This document shows positions 16,083-24,608 of a DNA stretch of 64,000 bases, piece by piece; position 1 is the stretch's first letter; each line of letters begins with the position of its first letter. Location: NCBI RefSeq assembly GCF_000334455.1, contig NZ_BANX01000014.1, positions 62,001-126,000 on the forward strand, read 5' to 3'. This DNA comes from Gordonia soli NBRC 108243 (GTDB taxonomy: Bacteria > Actinomycetota > Actinomycetes > Mycobacteriales > Mycobacteriaceae). The notes under the pieces were generated by a model. It did no database searches. It saw nothing but the letters and a program-made list of their open reading frames with translations, and was not told where the DNA came from. The translations under genes were made by a program, and so were the position numbers.

Positions 16083-18248
16083 ATGAGTGGCAGCATGTCC
16101 CGTCGTCAGGCCATCGAGGCAGTGACCACCTACGAGGTGCAGACCGACGGATTCCCCGAGCCGTTGGCGGAGACCTTCGGGCGCAACGTCTTCTCCCTGT
16201 CGGAGATGAAGAAGCGACTACCCAAACACGTCTTCAAGGCTGTGTCGGCGACAGTCGACAAGGGCGTCCCGCTCGATCCGACCCTCGCCGACTACGTTGC
16301 GGCGGCGATGAAGGACTGGGCCATCGAGAAGGGTGCGACTCACTACGCGCACGTGTTCTACCCTCTCACCGGCTTCACCGCCGAGAAGCACGACTCCTTC
16401 CTCGAACCCGATTCGTCGGGTGCATCCCTGGCCGAGTTCCAGGGCAAGACATTGCTGCAAGGCGAGCCCGATGCCTCGAGCTTCCCGAACGGCGGCCTAC
16501 GCGGCACGTTCGAGGCGCGCGGATACACCGGCTGGGATGCGACCAGCCCGGCGTACATCCTGGAGAACCCCAACGGCAACACGCTGTGCATCCCGACCAT
16601 CTTCATCTCGTGGACCGGGGAGGCTCTCGACAAGAAGACGCCACTGCTGCGCAGCCAACAGGCGATGAGCAAGCAGGCGATGCGCCTGCTGAAGTTGTTC
16701 GGCCACAGCGACGTCGACACGGTCGTGTCGTATGCGGGCGCCGAGCAGGAGTACTTCCTGATCGACCGCCACTTCTACTTCGCACGTCCCGACCTGATGA
16801 CCGCCGACCGCACCCTGTTCGGCGCCGAACCGTCCAAGGGCCAGGAGTTCGACGACCACTACTTCGGTGCCATCCCGGATCGTGTGTTGGCGTTCATGAT
16901 CGAGCTGGATCGCGAACTCTTCAAGCAGGGCATCCCGGCCAAGACCCGACACAACGAGGTGGCCCCCGGGCAGTTCGAGCTCGCGCCGGTCTTCGAGAAG
17001 TCGAACCTGGCGCACGACCACCAGCAGTTGATGATGACCACGATGAAGAAGGTCGCCGAGCGGTACGGGATGGTCTGCCTGCTGCACGAGAAGCCCTTCG
17101 CCGGCGTCAACGGGTCGGGCAAGCACGTGAACTTCTCACTGGGCAACAGCAATCAGGGCAACCTGCTCAACCCCGGCGACACCCCGCACGAGAACGAACA
17201 GTTCCTGGTTTTCTGTGCGGCCATCATCCGCGGCGTCCACAAGTTCGGTGGACTGTTACGCGCGTCCATCGCTTCGGCCTCCAACGACCATCGTCTGGGT
17301 GCCAACGAGGCCCCGCCGGCCATCATCTCGATCTTCCTCGGCGAGCAGCTGATGGACGTCTTCGACCAAATCGCCAAGGGCGGCGCCAAGCAGAGCAAGG
17401 AGACCGGGGTCCTGGAACTCGGCGTCGACACCCTGCCACCGCTGAAGGCCGACGCCGGTGATCGCAACCGCACAAGTCCGTTTGCCTTCACCGGCAACCG
17501 TTTCGAGTTCCGCGCGCCCGGTTCCAACCAGTCGATCGCCGACCCGATGATCGCGATCAACGCCATGCTGGCCGAGTCGATCGACCACATCGCGACCGCG
17601 CTGGAGAAGGAGATCTCCGACGGCAGTGAGTTCGACGCGGCCGTGCAGACGGTGCTGGAGGGGATCATCAGCGAGCACGGTGCCGTGGTGTTCAACGGCG
17701 ACGGCTACTCCGATGCCTGGCAAGAGGAAGCCGCCTCGCGTGGACTGCTGAACCTGCGAACCACCGTCGATGCGATTGCACAGTACGACGAGCCGGAGAT
17801 CAAGGCGCTGCTCAACGACTACGGCATCCTGAGCAACCGGGAGTTGGAGGCGCGCAAGGAGGTGGTGCTCGAACAGTACGCGCTCGCATTGCTGGTGGAG
17901 GCCAAGGAGACCGCGGAGATCGCCAAGACGATGATCCTGCCCGCAGCCATCCGTTACACCGGAGAGGTCGCGTCCACCGCTGCGAATCTCGCCGCTGCCG
18001 GGATCGAGGTCACCACACCGACGCTGAAGACGATGAGTGACGGCCTCGAGGGCCTCGATGCGGCCATGGATGCACTGGACGAGGCGATCGCGGGCTTCCA
18101 CGATGCCGACGACGAAGCCGCCTACGCGCTCGCGACACTGATCCCGGCGATGGCCGGTGTACGGGCGGTGGCCGACAAGCTCGAGAGCGTCGTCGCCGAC
18201 GACCTGTGGCCGCTGCCGACCTACAACGAGATGCTCACGATCCTCTGA
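16083..18248 (+). CDS. glnN: Type III glutamine synthetase
   Basis: A 721-aa GSIII enzyme that makes glutamine from glutamate, ammonia and ATP. GSIII is much longer than GSI (about 470 aa). Visible features are the N-terminal GSIII domain ([21 protein letters not shown]), the metal-binding [10 protein letters not shown], the [14 protein letters not shown] glutamate-binding region, the ATP-site segment [11 protein letters not shown], and [19 protein letters not shown] lies six bases before the ATG at 16083. A candidate GlnR box upstream suggests nitrogen control. GSIII is unusual in mycolata, which usually rely on GSI paralogs. A strong terminator follows. Confidence 0.95.
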   Translation: MSGSMSRRQAIEAVTTYEVQTDGFPEPLAETFGRNVFSLSEMKKRLPKHVFKAVSATVDKGVPLDPTLADYVAAAMKDWAIEKGATHYAHVFYPLTGFTAEKHDSFLEPDSSGASLAEFQGKTLLQGEPDASSFPNGGLRGTFEARGYTGWDATSPAYILENPNGNTLCIPTIFISWTGEALDKKTPLLRSQQAMSKQAMRLLKLFGHSDVDTVVSYAGAEQEYFLIDRHFYFARPDLMTADRTLFGAEPSKGQEFDDHYFGAIPDRVLAFMIELDRELFKQGIPAKTRHNEVAPGQFELAPVFEKSNLAHDHQQLMMTTMKKVAERYGMVCLLHEKPFAGVNGSGKHVNFSLGNSNQGNLLNPGDTPHENEQFLVFCAAIIRGVHKFGGLLRASIASASNDHRLGANEAPPAIISIFLGEQLMDVFDQIAKGGAKQSKETGVLELGVDTLPPLKADAGDRNRTSPFAFTGNRFEFRAPGSNQSIADPMIAINAMLAESIDHIATALEKEISDGSEFDAAVQTVLEGIISEHGAVVFNGDGYSDAWQEEAASRGLLNLRTTVDAIAQYDEPEIKALLNDYGILSNRELEARKEVVLEQYALALLVEAKETAEIAKTMILPAAIRYTGEVASTAANLAAAGIEVTTPTLKTMSDGLEGLDAAMDALDEAIAGFHDADDEAAYALATLIPAMAGVRAVADKLESVVADDLWPLPTYNEMLTIL

Positions 18249-18258
18249 TCCCCGAATT

Positions 18259-18295
18259 CGTGGCGCGCACAAGCAGATCGCGCGTGCGCGCCACG
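18259..18295. terminator. Bidirectional terminator between convergent genes
   Basis: A perfect 12-bp stem, CGTGGCGCGCAC with GTGCGCGCCACG, encloses a 13-base loop. It separates the ends of glnN (rightward) and the reductase (leftward). No T-run follows, as is common in actinobacteria. Confidence 0.8.
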
Positions 18296-18302
18296 GCGTC
18301 GG

Positions 18303-19865
18303 TCAGTATCCACGGAAGGAATCGGTGTGCAGTCGCCACGGAGCGCGCCACACCGACGGATCGACCCGACGTAGGCTGCGCGCGGTCACACCGACGAAGC
18401 CGGGAGGACCGCTGACGTAGTAGTGGGCCCCGGGAACCGTGGTGATGAGCGACCGGAGACGGTCGAGGTCGTCGAGGCCGTCCGCAAGGGTCGGCGACAC
18501 CAGCGTGATCACCTGGGCACCGGCCGCTTCGGCTGCGGCGAGATCCTCGGGATACACGGCGCGATCGTCGGCGCGCAGCACATGCACCAGCGTGACGCGG
18601 CTCAACATGCCGCCGTCGGGGACTGGGGCGTCCGCGCCACCACCGTCGTCCACCGCGGCCCGCAGCATCGACCGGAACGGCGTGATGCCGATGCCCGATG
18701 CGATCAGCACCACGTCGCCGCCGCGTCGGGGTAGGACGAAATTGCCACCGACGGAATCGATCCGCAGGATCTGGTCGCGTCCGTCGATCAGGTGCGACTT
18801 GAACGGTGAGGCGGGCCGGGCGGTGGTGAACCCGAACTCGACGGCGGTGTCGCGGTCAGCCGAACTGAACGAGAACACCCGTCGCGTGCTCTGCCAGACC
18901 GGCGCCGACCAGCGAGGTGCGCTCAGCAATGCCCACTGGCCGCCACGGAATCGCACCGGTCGGTCCGGTCGGCCGACCACCGCGAAGGTGTTCGCGGCGA
19001 TCGGTGTCACAGCGTCGACTGTCAGCGGCACCCGCCGGCCGTGCCCGGCGACGAACCGGACACCCGCCGCGTACAGCGAACCGACGAGAAGCGCCAGCTC
19101 CGGGACGAATTCGATCGTGAACGAGTCGGTGACCGGGATGGCCACCTGCCAGTACATCAGCACCCCGACCAGGATTCCGTAGATCAGTCGGTGCACTCGG
19201 GTCGTCGGCGACGTCAGCGGTTCGGGCAGCATCACCGCCGCCACGAAGAACATCGGGCTGGAGATCAGCCACACCGACAACGTCTGGTCTCCGCGCGCGA
19301 GTTGCACGACGCCGATCGTCGCCAGCGACGCCACCAGGAAGATGGCGACCAACGGCCACTCGGCGATCGCGGAGACCAGCAGGACGCCGATGACGAGCAT
19401 CGGGATCAGCAGTGGTTCGGCGGCCACCCACCACTGCGGATAGCCGATCTGCCCGACCTCCGCGTAGGCGAGGGCGTAGACCACCACGGACCCGGCGACA
19501 GCCGGATTGATCACCAGCCGACGACGCCATGCGAGAACATATTTGGACGCCGCGGCCACGCCTGCGCCGACGGCCACGGTCAGTGCCGATCCGGCATCGA
19601 TGACGCCGGGCAGGATGAAGAAGAGGATGAGCGCGGTGATGAGCCAGGAGTCCGAGCCGGGAGGGACGCGCACGAGCGCGGCACATGCGTAGGAGACGAC
19701 CCCCGACACTGCGATCGCGATGACGAGCGATGCCACCAGTTGTCCAGGACGGTAGGCGAAGTCGCCGTCGGCCGCGGAGGCGACCAGGGCACACCCGACG
19801 AGCGCGATCAGCGCGAGGAGCACGGCGCGATGGGCGGTCAACCACGGGGGCGTCAAGCGGGTCAC
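18303..19865 (-). CDS. RnfD/NqrB-like membrane domain fused to an FNR-type flavin reductase
   Basis: A 520-aa fusion. Residues about 13-275 have nine or so membrane helices resembling RnfD/NqrB, with ASKYVLAWRRRLVINPAVAGS and LPEPLTSPTTRVHRLIYGILVG. Residues about 285-520 form a ferredoxin-NADP reductase-type domain with FAD motif RRVFSFSSA, NAD(P) motif IASGIGITPFRSML and YYVSGPPGF. It should take electrons from NAD(P)H through FAD into the membrane. I do not see the SGAT covalent-FMN motif of true RnfD. The GTG start overlaps the ApbE stop (GTGA). With ApbE and an FMN-binding lipoprotein it forms an extracytoplasmic flavin electron-transfer unit. Confidence 0.85.
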   Translation of the reverse strand: MTRLTPPWLTAHRAVLLALIALVGCALVASAADGDFAYRPGQLVASLVIAIAVSGVVSYACAALVRVPPGSDSWLITALILFFILPGVIDAGSALTVAVGAGVAAASKYVLAWRRRLVINPAVAGSVVVYALAYAEVGQIGYPQWWVAAEPLLIPMLVIGVLLVSAIAEWPLVAIFLVASLATIGVVQLARGDQTLSVWLISSPMFFVAAVMLPEPLTSPTTRVHRLIYGILVGVLMYWQVAIPVTDSFTIEFVPELALLVGSLYAAGVRFVAGHGRRVPLTVDAVTPIAANTFAVVGRPDRPVRFRGGQWALLSAPRWSAPVWQSTRRVFSFSSADRDTAVEFGFTTARPASPFKSHLIDGRDQILRIDSVGGNFVLPRRGGDVVLIASGIGITPFRSMLRAAVDDGGGADAPVPDGGMLSRVTLVHVLRADDRAVYPEDLAAAEAAGAQVITLVSPTLADGLDDLDRLRSLITTVPGAHYYVSGPPGFVGVTARSLRRVDPSVWRAPWRLHTDSFRGY

Positions 19866-20746
19866 AGGAACAACTCCAGTCCGGGTACGTCGGTGTGCTC
19901 GACGCTGCCGTTGCGTCGGACGGTGATGTGGTGGAAGACGATCCCACGGTCGGCGAGTCGGGTGCGCAGTGTCGGTGCGTCGACGAAGAAGAGTGCCGTC
20001 GCGATCCCGTCGGCGATCATCGCCGACGGCGCGATCGCCCACGTGGCCAACACCTCCCGCGCCGGGGACGCCGACCGCGCGTCGACGATGTGGTGCCAGT
20101 CGGCCCACGCGCGCCGGTTGCCCGCCGACGCGCAGATCGCTCCCCCGGGCAGCGCCACCACCCCGATGGCGCTGGTCGGATCGACCGGGTGCTCGAGCGC
20201 CACCCGGACCGGTTCGACACGATCGGAGATCCACATGTCGCCGCTGCCGTCCACGATCAAGTCACCCGAATGGTCGGCGAGCAGGGTCGCGATGCGGTCG
20301 ACCGCGAATCCCTTTCCTGCTGCGCCGACATCGAGCAGGACCGGTTCGACGATGTCGAGCGCACCGGTGTGACCCGCGATCACCGAGTCCCATCCAGGCG
20401 CGGCACGGACCGTGGTCGCCGAGGTCAGCGAGTACGCCGCGTCGTAGCCGGCATCGACGAGTGTCTGACCGATGGTGGGGGTCACCGCTCCCCCGGTGAC
20501 CTCGTAAAGCGTGCGGTACCAGTCGATCAGCGGTTGGTCGGTGACCGGGATCGGGTGATGGCCTGCGCGTCGGGCGATCTCGGCGACGACCGAGTCGGAG
20601 CGGAAGCGCGACCAGGTGATGTCGATGCGATCGAGCTCGGCGCGGATCGCCGCCGTGGCAGACGGGTCGAGACCGGTCGACGAGGTGATCTCCCAGTGGG
20701 TCCCGAGTGCTTCGGTGGTCCAGCTCTCGGGGGTACCGGTCGACAC
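19862..20746 (-). CDS. apbE: ApbE-family FAD:protein FMN transferase
   Basis: A 294-aa flavin transferase that moves FMN from FAD to a Ser/Thr of a target protein. Signatures are DITWSRFRSDSVV (start of the ApbE fold), VLLDVGAAGKGFAVDRI, DGSGDMW, WHHIVDARSA and the Mg-binding SAMIADGIATALFF. No signal peptide is seen, so it appears cytoplasmic or uses another export route. It lies 14 bases after the FMN-binding lipoprotein gene, which is the obvious substrate. The start is GTG at 20746. Confidence 0.92.
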   Translation of the reverse strand: MSTGTPESWTTEALGTHWEITSSTGLDPSATAAIRAELDRIDITWSRFRSDSVVAEIARRAGHHPIPVTDQPLIDWYRTLYEVTGGAVTPTIGQTLVDAGYDAAYSLTSATTVRAAPGWDSVIAGHTGALDIVEPVLLDVGAAGKGFAVDRIATLLADHSGDLIVDGSGDMWISDRVEPVRVALEHPVDPTSAIGVVALPGGAICASAGNRRAWADWHHIVDARSASPAREVLATWAIAPSAMIADGIATALFFVDAPTLRTRLADRGIVFHHITVRRNGSVEHTDVPGLELFL

Positions 20747-20760
20747 CGCGGAACCTGCGA

Positions 20761-21246
20761 TCAGCCCGAGGCCTCGGACTTGATCTGCTCGATGGCGTCG
20801 TTGAAGCCACCAGAGGTCAGCGACGAGCCAGACACCTTGCTGACGTCGAGGTCGTCGATCTTCTTGCCCACGACGAGAGCGTCGATGCCGCTCTCGAACT
20901 TGCCCTGGTACTCCTTCGACGTGCCGCGCGTCTCGCTGGTGTCCAGCGTCAGTGCGGTGATCACGGAATTCGCCAGGGTGACGGTGACGCCGACCTTCTG
21001 CGGTCCGCCCGGCGAGGTGTAGCGACCGGTTGCGGAGTACTCCCCGTCGCGATACTCGCCCGATGCCGCTCCGCTCGTCTGCGCCGATCCCGCTGCACTC
21101 GACTCGGTCCCCGACTCCGCGGACGTGGCGGCGGTGTCGGTCGGGGTCTCCGAACTGCAGGCGCCGGCAACGAGGCCGATGGTCGCCAGCGCGACGACGA
21201 GGCCTCCGGTACGACCCGCGGTGGAGCCGGTGAGGATCTGAGTCAT
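20761..21246 (-). CDS. FMN-binding-domain lipoprotein
   Basis: A 161-aa protein with a lipoprotein signal (LVVALATIGLVAGACSSE, lipid Cys about residue 30), an acidic Ser/Thr-rich linker (about 31-65) and an FMN-binding domain of the NqrC/RnfG type (about 66-158). The flavinylation motif, normally SGATxT, appears as VSGSSLTSGG, so serine would carry the FMN. It is probably exported, flavinylated by the adjacent ApbE, and accepts electrons from the membrane reductase. Confidence 0.85.
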   Translation of the reverse strand: MTQILTGSTAGRTGGLVVALATIGLVAGACSSETPTDTAATSAESGTESSAAGSAQTSGAASGEYRDGEYSATGRYTSPGGPQKVGVTVTLANSVITALTLDTSETRGTSKEYQGKFESGIDALVVGKKIDDLDVSKVSGSSLTSGGFNDAIEQIKSEASG

Positions 21247-21336
21247 GACCCGATTGTGCCGGTCAGCAGACCGTCACGGGCGGCGACGACCCGAATTGAA
21301 AGGTAATCCACAGGTAAAGCGCCTGTGGCTCACCGA

Positions 21337-23151
21337 TCAGCGACCGGCCGCCGCGACCCGCGCCTGGATGGCGTCGATGAACACCGTGCCGATGTCAGAC
21401 GGGGTCTCGGCGACATAGGTGGTACCACCGGTGGCATCGGCAATCGCCTTGAGCGCCTGCGTGTCCGCGTCCTCGGAGATACCGATCGTCAGCACCAGCA
21501 CCGGGCGGGCCGGGTCCTCGAGTTGCTTGAGCTGCCCCAGCAGTTCGTCGAGGCTGATGCTGTTCGGATCCTCGTTCTTGCCGTCGGTCATGATGATCAC
21601 GCTGTTGGAATAGTTCGGATCGTAGGTGTTCTGCACCTCTTTGAACGCGGCCAGCGTCGTGTCGTACAGACCGGTGCCGCCGCCCAGCAACTGCAGCCCG
21701 TCGCGGACCGCCTTGGCCAACGCCTGTCGGTGCGTGCCACCGTCGGCCGCGGGAGCATCGAGCCGGCGGATCGGCGCCATTTCACGCCAGTCCTGGCCGG
21801 GACCGCCCTTGTCGATGCCGAACGCCCAGCCACCGATCATGGTGTTGTTCGGGAACAGCTTCAGACCGGCCGTCGATGCGTCGATGAGCAGCTGCGCGCG
21901 GGTGCTCGAGCCGGCCGGGGCATCCATCGACCCGGAGGTGTCCTCGACGACCAGGGTGCGGATGGGGACGCCGAGGACCTGCCACTGCCGGATTGCCTTG
22001 TCGACCTGGGTCGGGTCCTTCAACTCGAGGGTCTTCACCTGGCCGATACCGCCGTCGATCGGCGCGGCGTCCGGAGCGCGATAGCCCGCGCTGGTGAGGC
22101 TCGACCGGCCTGCGTCGGAGTTGAGCGCGTCCTGCAGCGCCTTGCCCGCCTTGGCCGCCTCGTCGCGCTTGCCGGTACCGGCGGTGTTGACCAACGGGTA
22201 ATCGAGCAGGACGGTGCCGTCTGCGGGAACCGATGCCTTCAGCTCCGACCCCGGATGGGTCCGGGTGAACAGCAGGTACTGCTGCTCGGAGGTGACCACC
22301 GGGACCTCCGACGTGTTCGCCAGGTTCAGTCGGGTGCCTTCGTTGTCGTTGGCGAGTCGGGCGTTGTTCTGCTGGATCGCGAGCACCGTCATGGCCTCGG
22401 TGAGCTGCTCGGAGGTCAGTTTGGAGTCGTTGACCTCGGCCAGCGCACCGATGATCGGCGCGTCTCCGGTGCTGGTGTCGATCGGGCTGCCGGTGCGCAG
22501 GTCCGACAGCTTCATGACGTCGACCCAGCTGTTCAGCTCGGGGAGCTTCTTGCCGACGACGACCGTCGGTGAGGTGGCGACCGACGGTGCGATCAGGTCG
22601 AGATCCTTGCGGACCTGGGTGGTGACCCGACGTGCCTGCACCTGCGAGTCGGGGACCCATAGGTCCGGCGACTGGTCGCCCTGGGTCAGCTTCCCGGGGA
22701 TCTCGGCGCCGGGCGTGGCGGTCACCACGTAGTCGTAGCAGGAGTCCTCGGATGCCGTGGCCGCGACGGACCGTAGCGGCGCGTCCATCGCCGGGTCGGC
22801 CGCCACCGCGATCCGGGTGCGCTCGGCACATCCGACGGCACCGGTCCGCCACAGGATGAACCCGGCGATCAGGGCGATGACCACGATCAGTGCCGCACCG
22901 GCCCAGATCCAGACGCCTCGACGACCCGAACGCGCCTTGCGATGGGCGAAACCGAACTCCTCCTCGGAGCCGGCAGCCACCGCGCGCCGTGAGCCGGTGC
23001 TCGGTTCGGCCGACCCTCCCGCATCCCCCGAGCGGGCCGTCGGCCGTGAGATCGGGCCGGAACGCGGTGCGGATTGCGCCTTGTTCGGGCCGGTGTCCTC
23101 TCCGAAGCGCCCCCCGTTCGGGCGATCGGCGTCAGAGCTGTGACGCCCCAT
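21337..23151 (-). CDS. Substrate-binding and VWA domain membrane-anchored protein
   Basis: A 604-aa protein with a disordered Arg/Pro/Ser-rich N terminus (about 1-78), one membrane helix (GVWIWAGAALIVVIALIAGFILW, about 79-101), an extracellular solute-binding-like domain (about 108-375) and a C-terminal von Willebrand A domain (about 395-600). The MIDAS is intact: DTSGSM, GGTGLYDTT and MTDGKNED. The topology is cytoplasmic N terminus, outside C terminus. VWA domains bind proteins through a metal ion; the ligand is unknown. AGGGGAAC precedes the ATG. Confidence 0.85.
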   Translation of the reverse strand: MGRHSSDADRPNGGRFGEDTGPNKAQSAPRSGPISRPTARSGDAGGSAEPSTGSRRAVAAGSEEEFGFAHRKARSGRRGVWIWAGAALIVVIALIAGFILWRTGAVGCAERTRIAVAADPAMDAPLRSVAATASEDSCYDYVVTATPGAEIPGKLTQGDQSPDLWVPDSQVQARRVTTQVRKDLDLIAPSVATSPTVVVGKKLPELNSWVDVMKLSDLRTGSPIDTSTGDAPIIGALAEVNDSKLTSEQLTEAMTVLAIQQNNARLANDNEGTRLNLANTSEVPVVTSEQQYLLFTRTHPGSELKASVPADGTVLLDYPLVNTAGTGKRDEAAKAGKALQDALNSDAGRSSLTSAGYRAPDAAPIDGGIGQVKTLELKDPTQVDKAIRQWQVLGVPIRTLVVEDTSGSMDAPAGSSTRAQLLIDASTAGLKLFPNNTMIGGWAFGIDKGGPGQDWREMAPIRRLDAPAADGGTHRQALAKAVRDGLQLLGGGTGLYDTTLAAFKEVQNTYDPNYSNSVIIMTDGKNEDPNSISLDELLGQLKQLEDPARPVLVLTIGISEDADTQALKAIADATGGTTYVAETPSDIGTVFIDAIQARVAAAGR

Positions 23152-23187
23152 GATGTTCCCCTATGTGTTTTCCCGGACGCGACCGTG

Positions 23188-23634
23188 TCAGGTCGTCGCG
23201 CCGAAGACGTCACGGAAGTTCGCCAGCGACTTCCGCAGATCCCCCGATACAACCTTGGCGGCCGCCTTGCCCGCCGGACCCATCAGCGGCAGGCCGCCGA
23301 GGTCAATAGTGAAGGTTACTGTCGATCCGGTGTCCGTGGGGGCGACCGCGAGATCGAGTTTCGCCTTGACGCCGCCCTTGCCGTTGCCTTTCAGCAGCAC
23401 GTGCTTCGGCGGCTGGTACTCGGCGACGGTCCACTGGAATCGCACCCGGGTGCCCTTGAGTGCGATGACCGAGGCCACCTCGACGCCCTCCGCGATCTCG
23501 TCGGGTGCCGGGAGCTCGCTGCGCCAGCCCTCGTGCAGCGTCAGCCACTCGGGATACCGCGCCAGGTCCGTCGCCGCCGACCAGGTATCTTCCGGTGACA
23601 TATCAACGTCGATGGAGTCGCTCGTCTTGGCCAT
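23188..23634 (-). CDS. SRPBCC family protein resembling Rv0910 toxin
   Basis: A 148-aa SRPBCC protein that looks like M. tuberculosis Rv0910: MAKTSDSIDVDMSPEDTW, LARYPEWLTLHEGWRSELP, LLKGNGKGGVKAKL and LRKSLANF. Rv0910 has been described as the toxin paired with antitoxin Rv0909, and an Rv0909-like gene occurs at 24285-24521, separated by a divergent DNA glycosylase. Toxicity here is inference only. Its ATG (23632-23634 complement) overlaps the ATG of the glycosylase on the other strand. Confidence 0.8.
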   Translation of the reverse strand: MAKTSDSIDVDMSPEDTWSAATDLARYPEWLTLHEGWRSELPAPDEIAEGVEVASVIALKGTRVRFQWTVAEYQPPKHVLLKGNGKGGVKAKLDLAVAPTDTGSTVTFTIDLGGLPLMGPAGKAAAKVVSGDLRKSLANFRDVFGATT

Positions 23635-24220
23635 GGTCTCGAAGCCTAGCGTCAGCGCGAACGCGCGCGACCTGCTGGGTTCTCACCTGGTCGGTCACGG
23701 CGTCACGATCCGGGTGACCGAGGTCGAGGCCTACGGGGGTTCCGACGACCCGGCATCGCACGCCTTCCGGCGGACACCGCGATCGGCCATCATGTTCGGG
23801 CCGACCGGCCGGCTCTATGTCTATCGCATCCACGGACACCACTGCGCGAACGTGGTGACCGGGCCGACCGACCAGGGCGCCGCGGTGCTCATCCGGGCCG
23901 GGGAAGTCATCGAGGGCATCGACGTCGCCCGCGAGCGCCGCAGCAGCAGACGCACCGACGGACGCGAGATCCCGACCTCTGCGCTGGCCAGGGGGCCGGG
24001 CAACCTGTGTCGCGCGGCCGGCATCACGATGGCCGACCTCGACACCGACCTCGCCAACCCGACGTCGGTGCACCTGAGCGTCGGGGATGCGCCGACCGCT
24101 GTCAGCGTCGGACCGCGGGTCGGGGTCCGCCATGCTGCCGACGTGCCGTGGCGATTCTGGGTCACCGACGATCCGACCGTCTCGGCGTATCGGCGACACG
24201 CACACGCCGCGGCCGACTGA
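23633..24220 (+). CDS. 3-methyladenine DNA glycosylase (AAG/Mpg family)
   Basis: A 195-aa DNA glycosylase that removes alkylated purines. Motifs are ARDLLGSHLV, the catalytic Glu in RVTEVEAYGG, DPASHAFRRTPRSAIMFGPTGRLYVY, HCANVVT and GPGNLCRA. The family needs residues from SANARDLLG onward, so the start cannot be further downstream. ATG at 23633 or 23612 remain, and both overlap the divergent SRPBCC start. No Shine-Dalgarno sequence is evident, so it may be leaderless. Confidence 0.92.
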   Translation: MVSKPSVSANARDLLGSHLVGHGVTIRVTEVEAYGGSDDPASHAFRRTPRSAIMFGPTGRLYVYRIHGHHCANVVTGPTDQGAAVLIRAGEVIEGIDVARERRSSRRTDGREIPTSALARGPGNLCRAAGITMADLDTDLANPTSVHLSVGDAPTAVSVGPRVGVRHAADVPWRFWVTDDPTVSAYRRHAHAAAD

Positions 24221-24284
24221 GGGTCGACCGCGGCGCGGATCAGGCCCGCCCGATGCTTCGGGTGCACGCCTGCGGAGATCGGCC

Positions 24285-24521
24285 CTACTGGGCGGGCGGG
24301 GGGTTCTGCGGGTCCTGCTTCGGCGTGTCCTGCTGCGGTGCCTGCGGGGCCTGCTTGGGATCGGCACCGACGGCCTTGCGAGCGGCATCCTGCGCCTTGT
24401 CGACCTTGTCGGCGTACTTGCCACCGGTCGCCTTGTCGATGGCGTCGCCGCCCTTTTCGATCAGGTCCGGGTTGCTCTTGAGGGCGGACTTGGCCTTGTC
24501 GACGAGACCCTTGAGATCCAT
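24285..24521 (-). CDS. Rv0909-like antitoxin protein
   Basis: A 78-aa protein whose first 52 residues match the MT0933/Rv0909 antitoxin pattern: LVDKAKSALKSNPDLIEKGGDAIDKATGGKYADKVDKAQDAARKAVG. The tail is Pro/Gln-rich (about 53-78). AGGAG lies seven bases before the ATG at 24521. It follows ctpE by 87 bases, as in M. tuberculosis. The proposed partner is the SRPBCC protein at 23188-23634. The general fold is helical; no enzymatic function is expected. Confidence 0.82.
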   Translation of the reverse strand: MDLKGLVDKAKSALKSNPDLIEKGGDAIDKATGGKYADKVDKAQDAARKAVGADPKQAPQAPQQDTPKQDPQNPPPAQ

Positions 24522-24608
24522 CACAGCTCCTGGCTCAGCAGTTGAGGATGCGCCGGTCGACCGACCGCGCATGCCGCTGGGGGAATGTCCCGGCGCGGCC
24601 ACCCGAGT

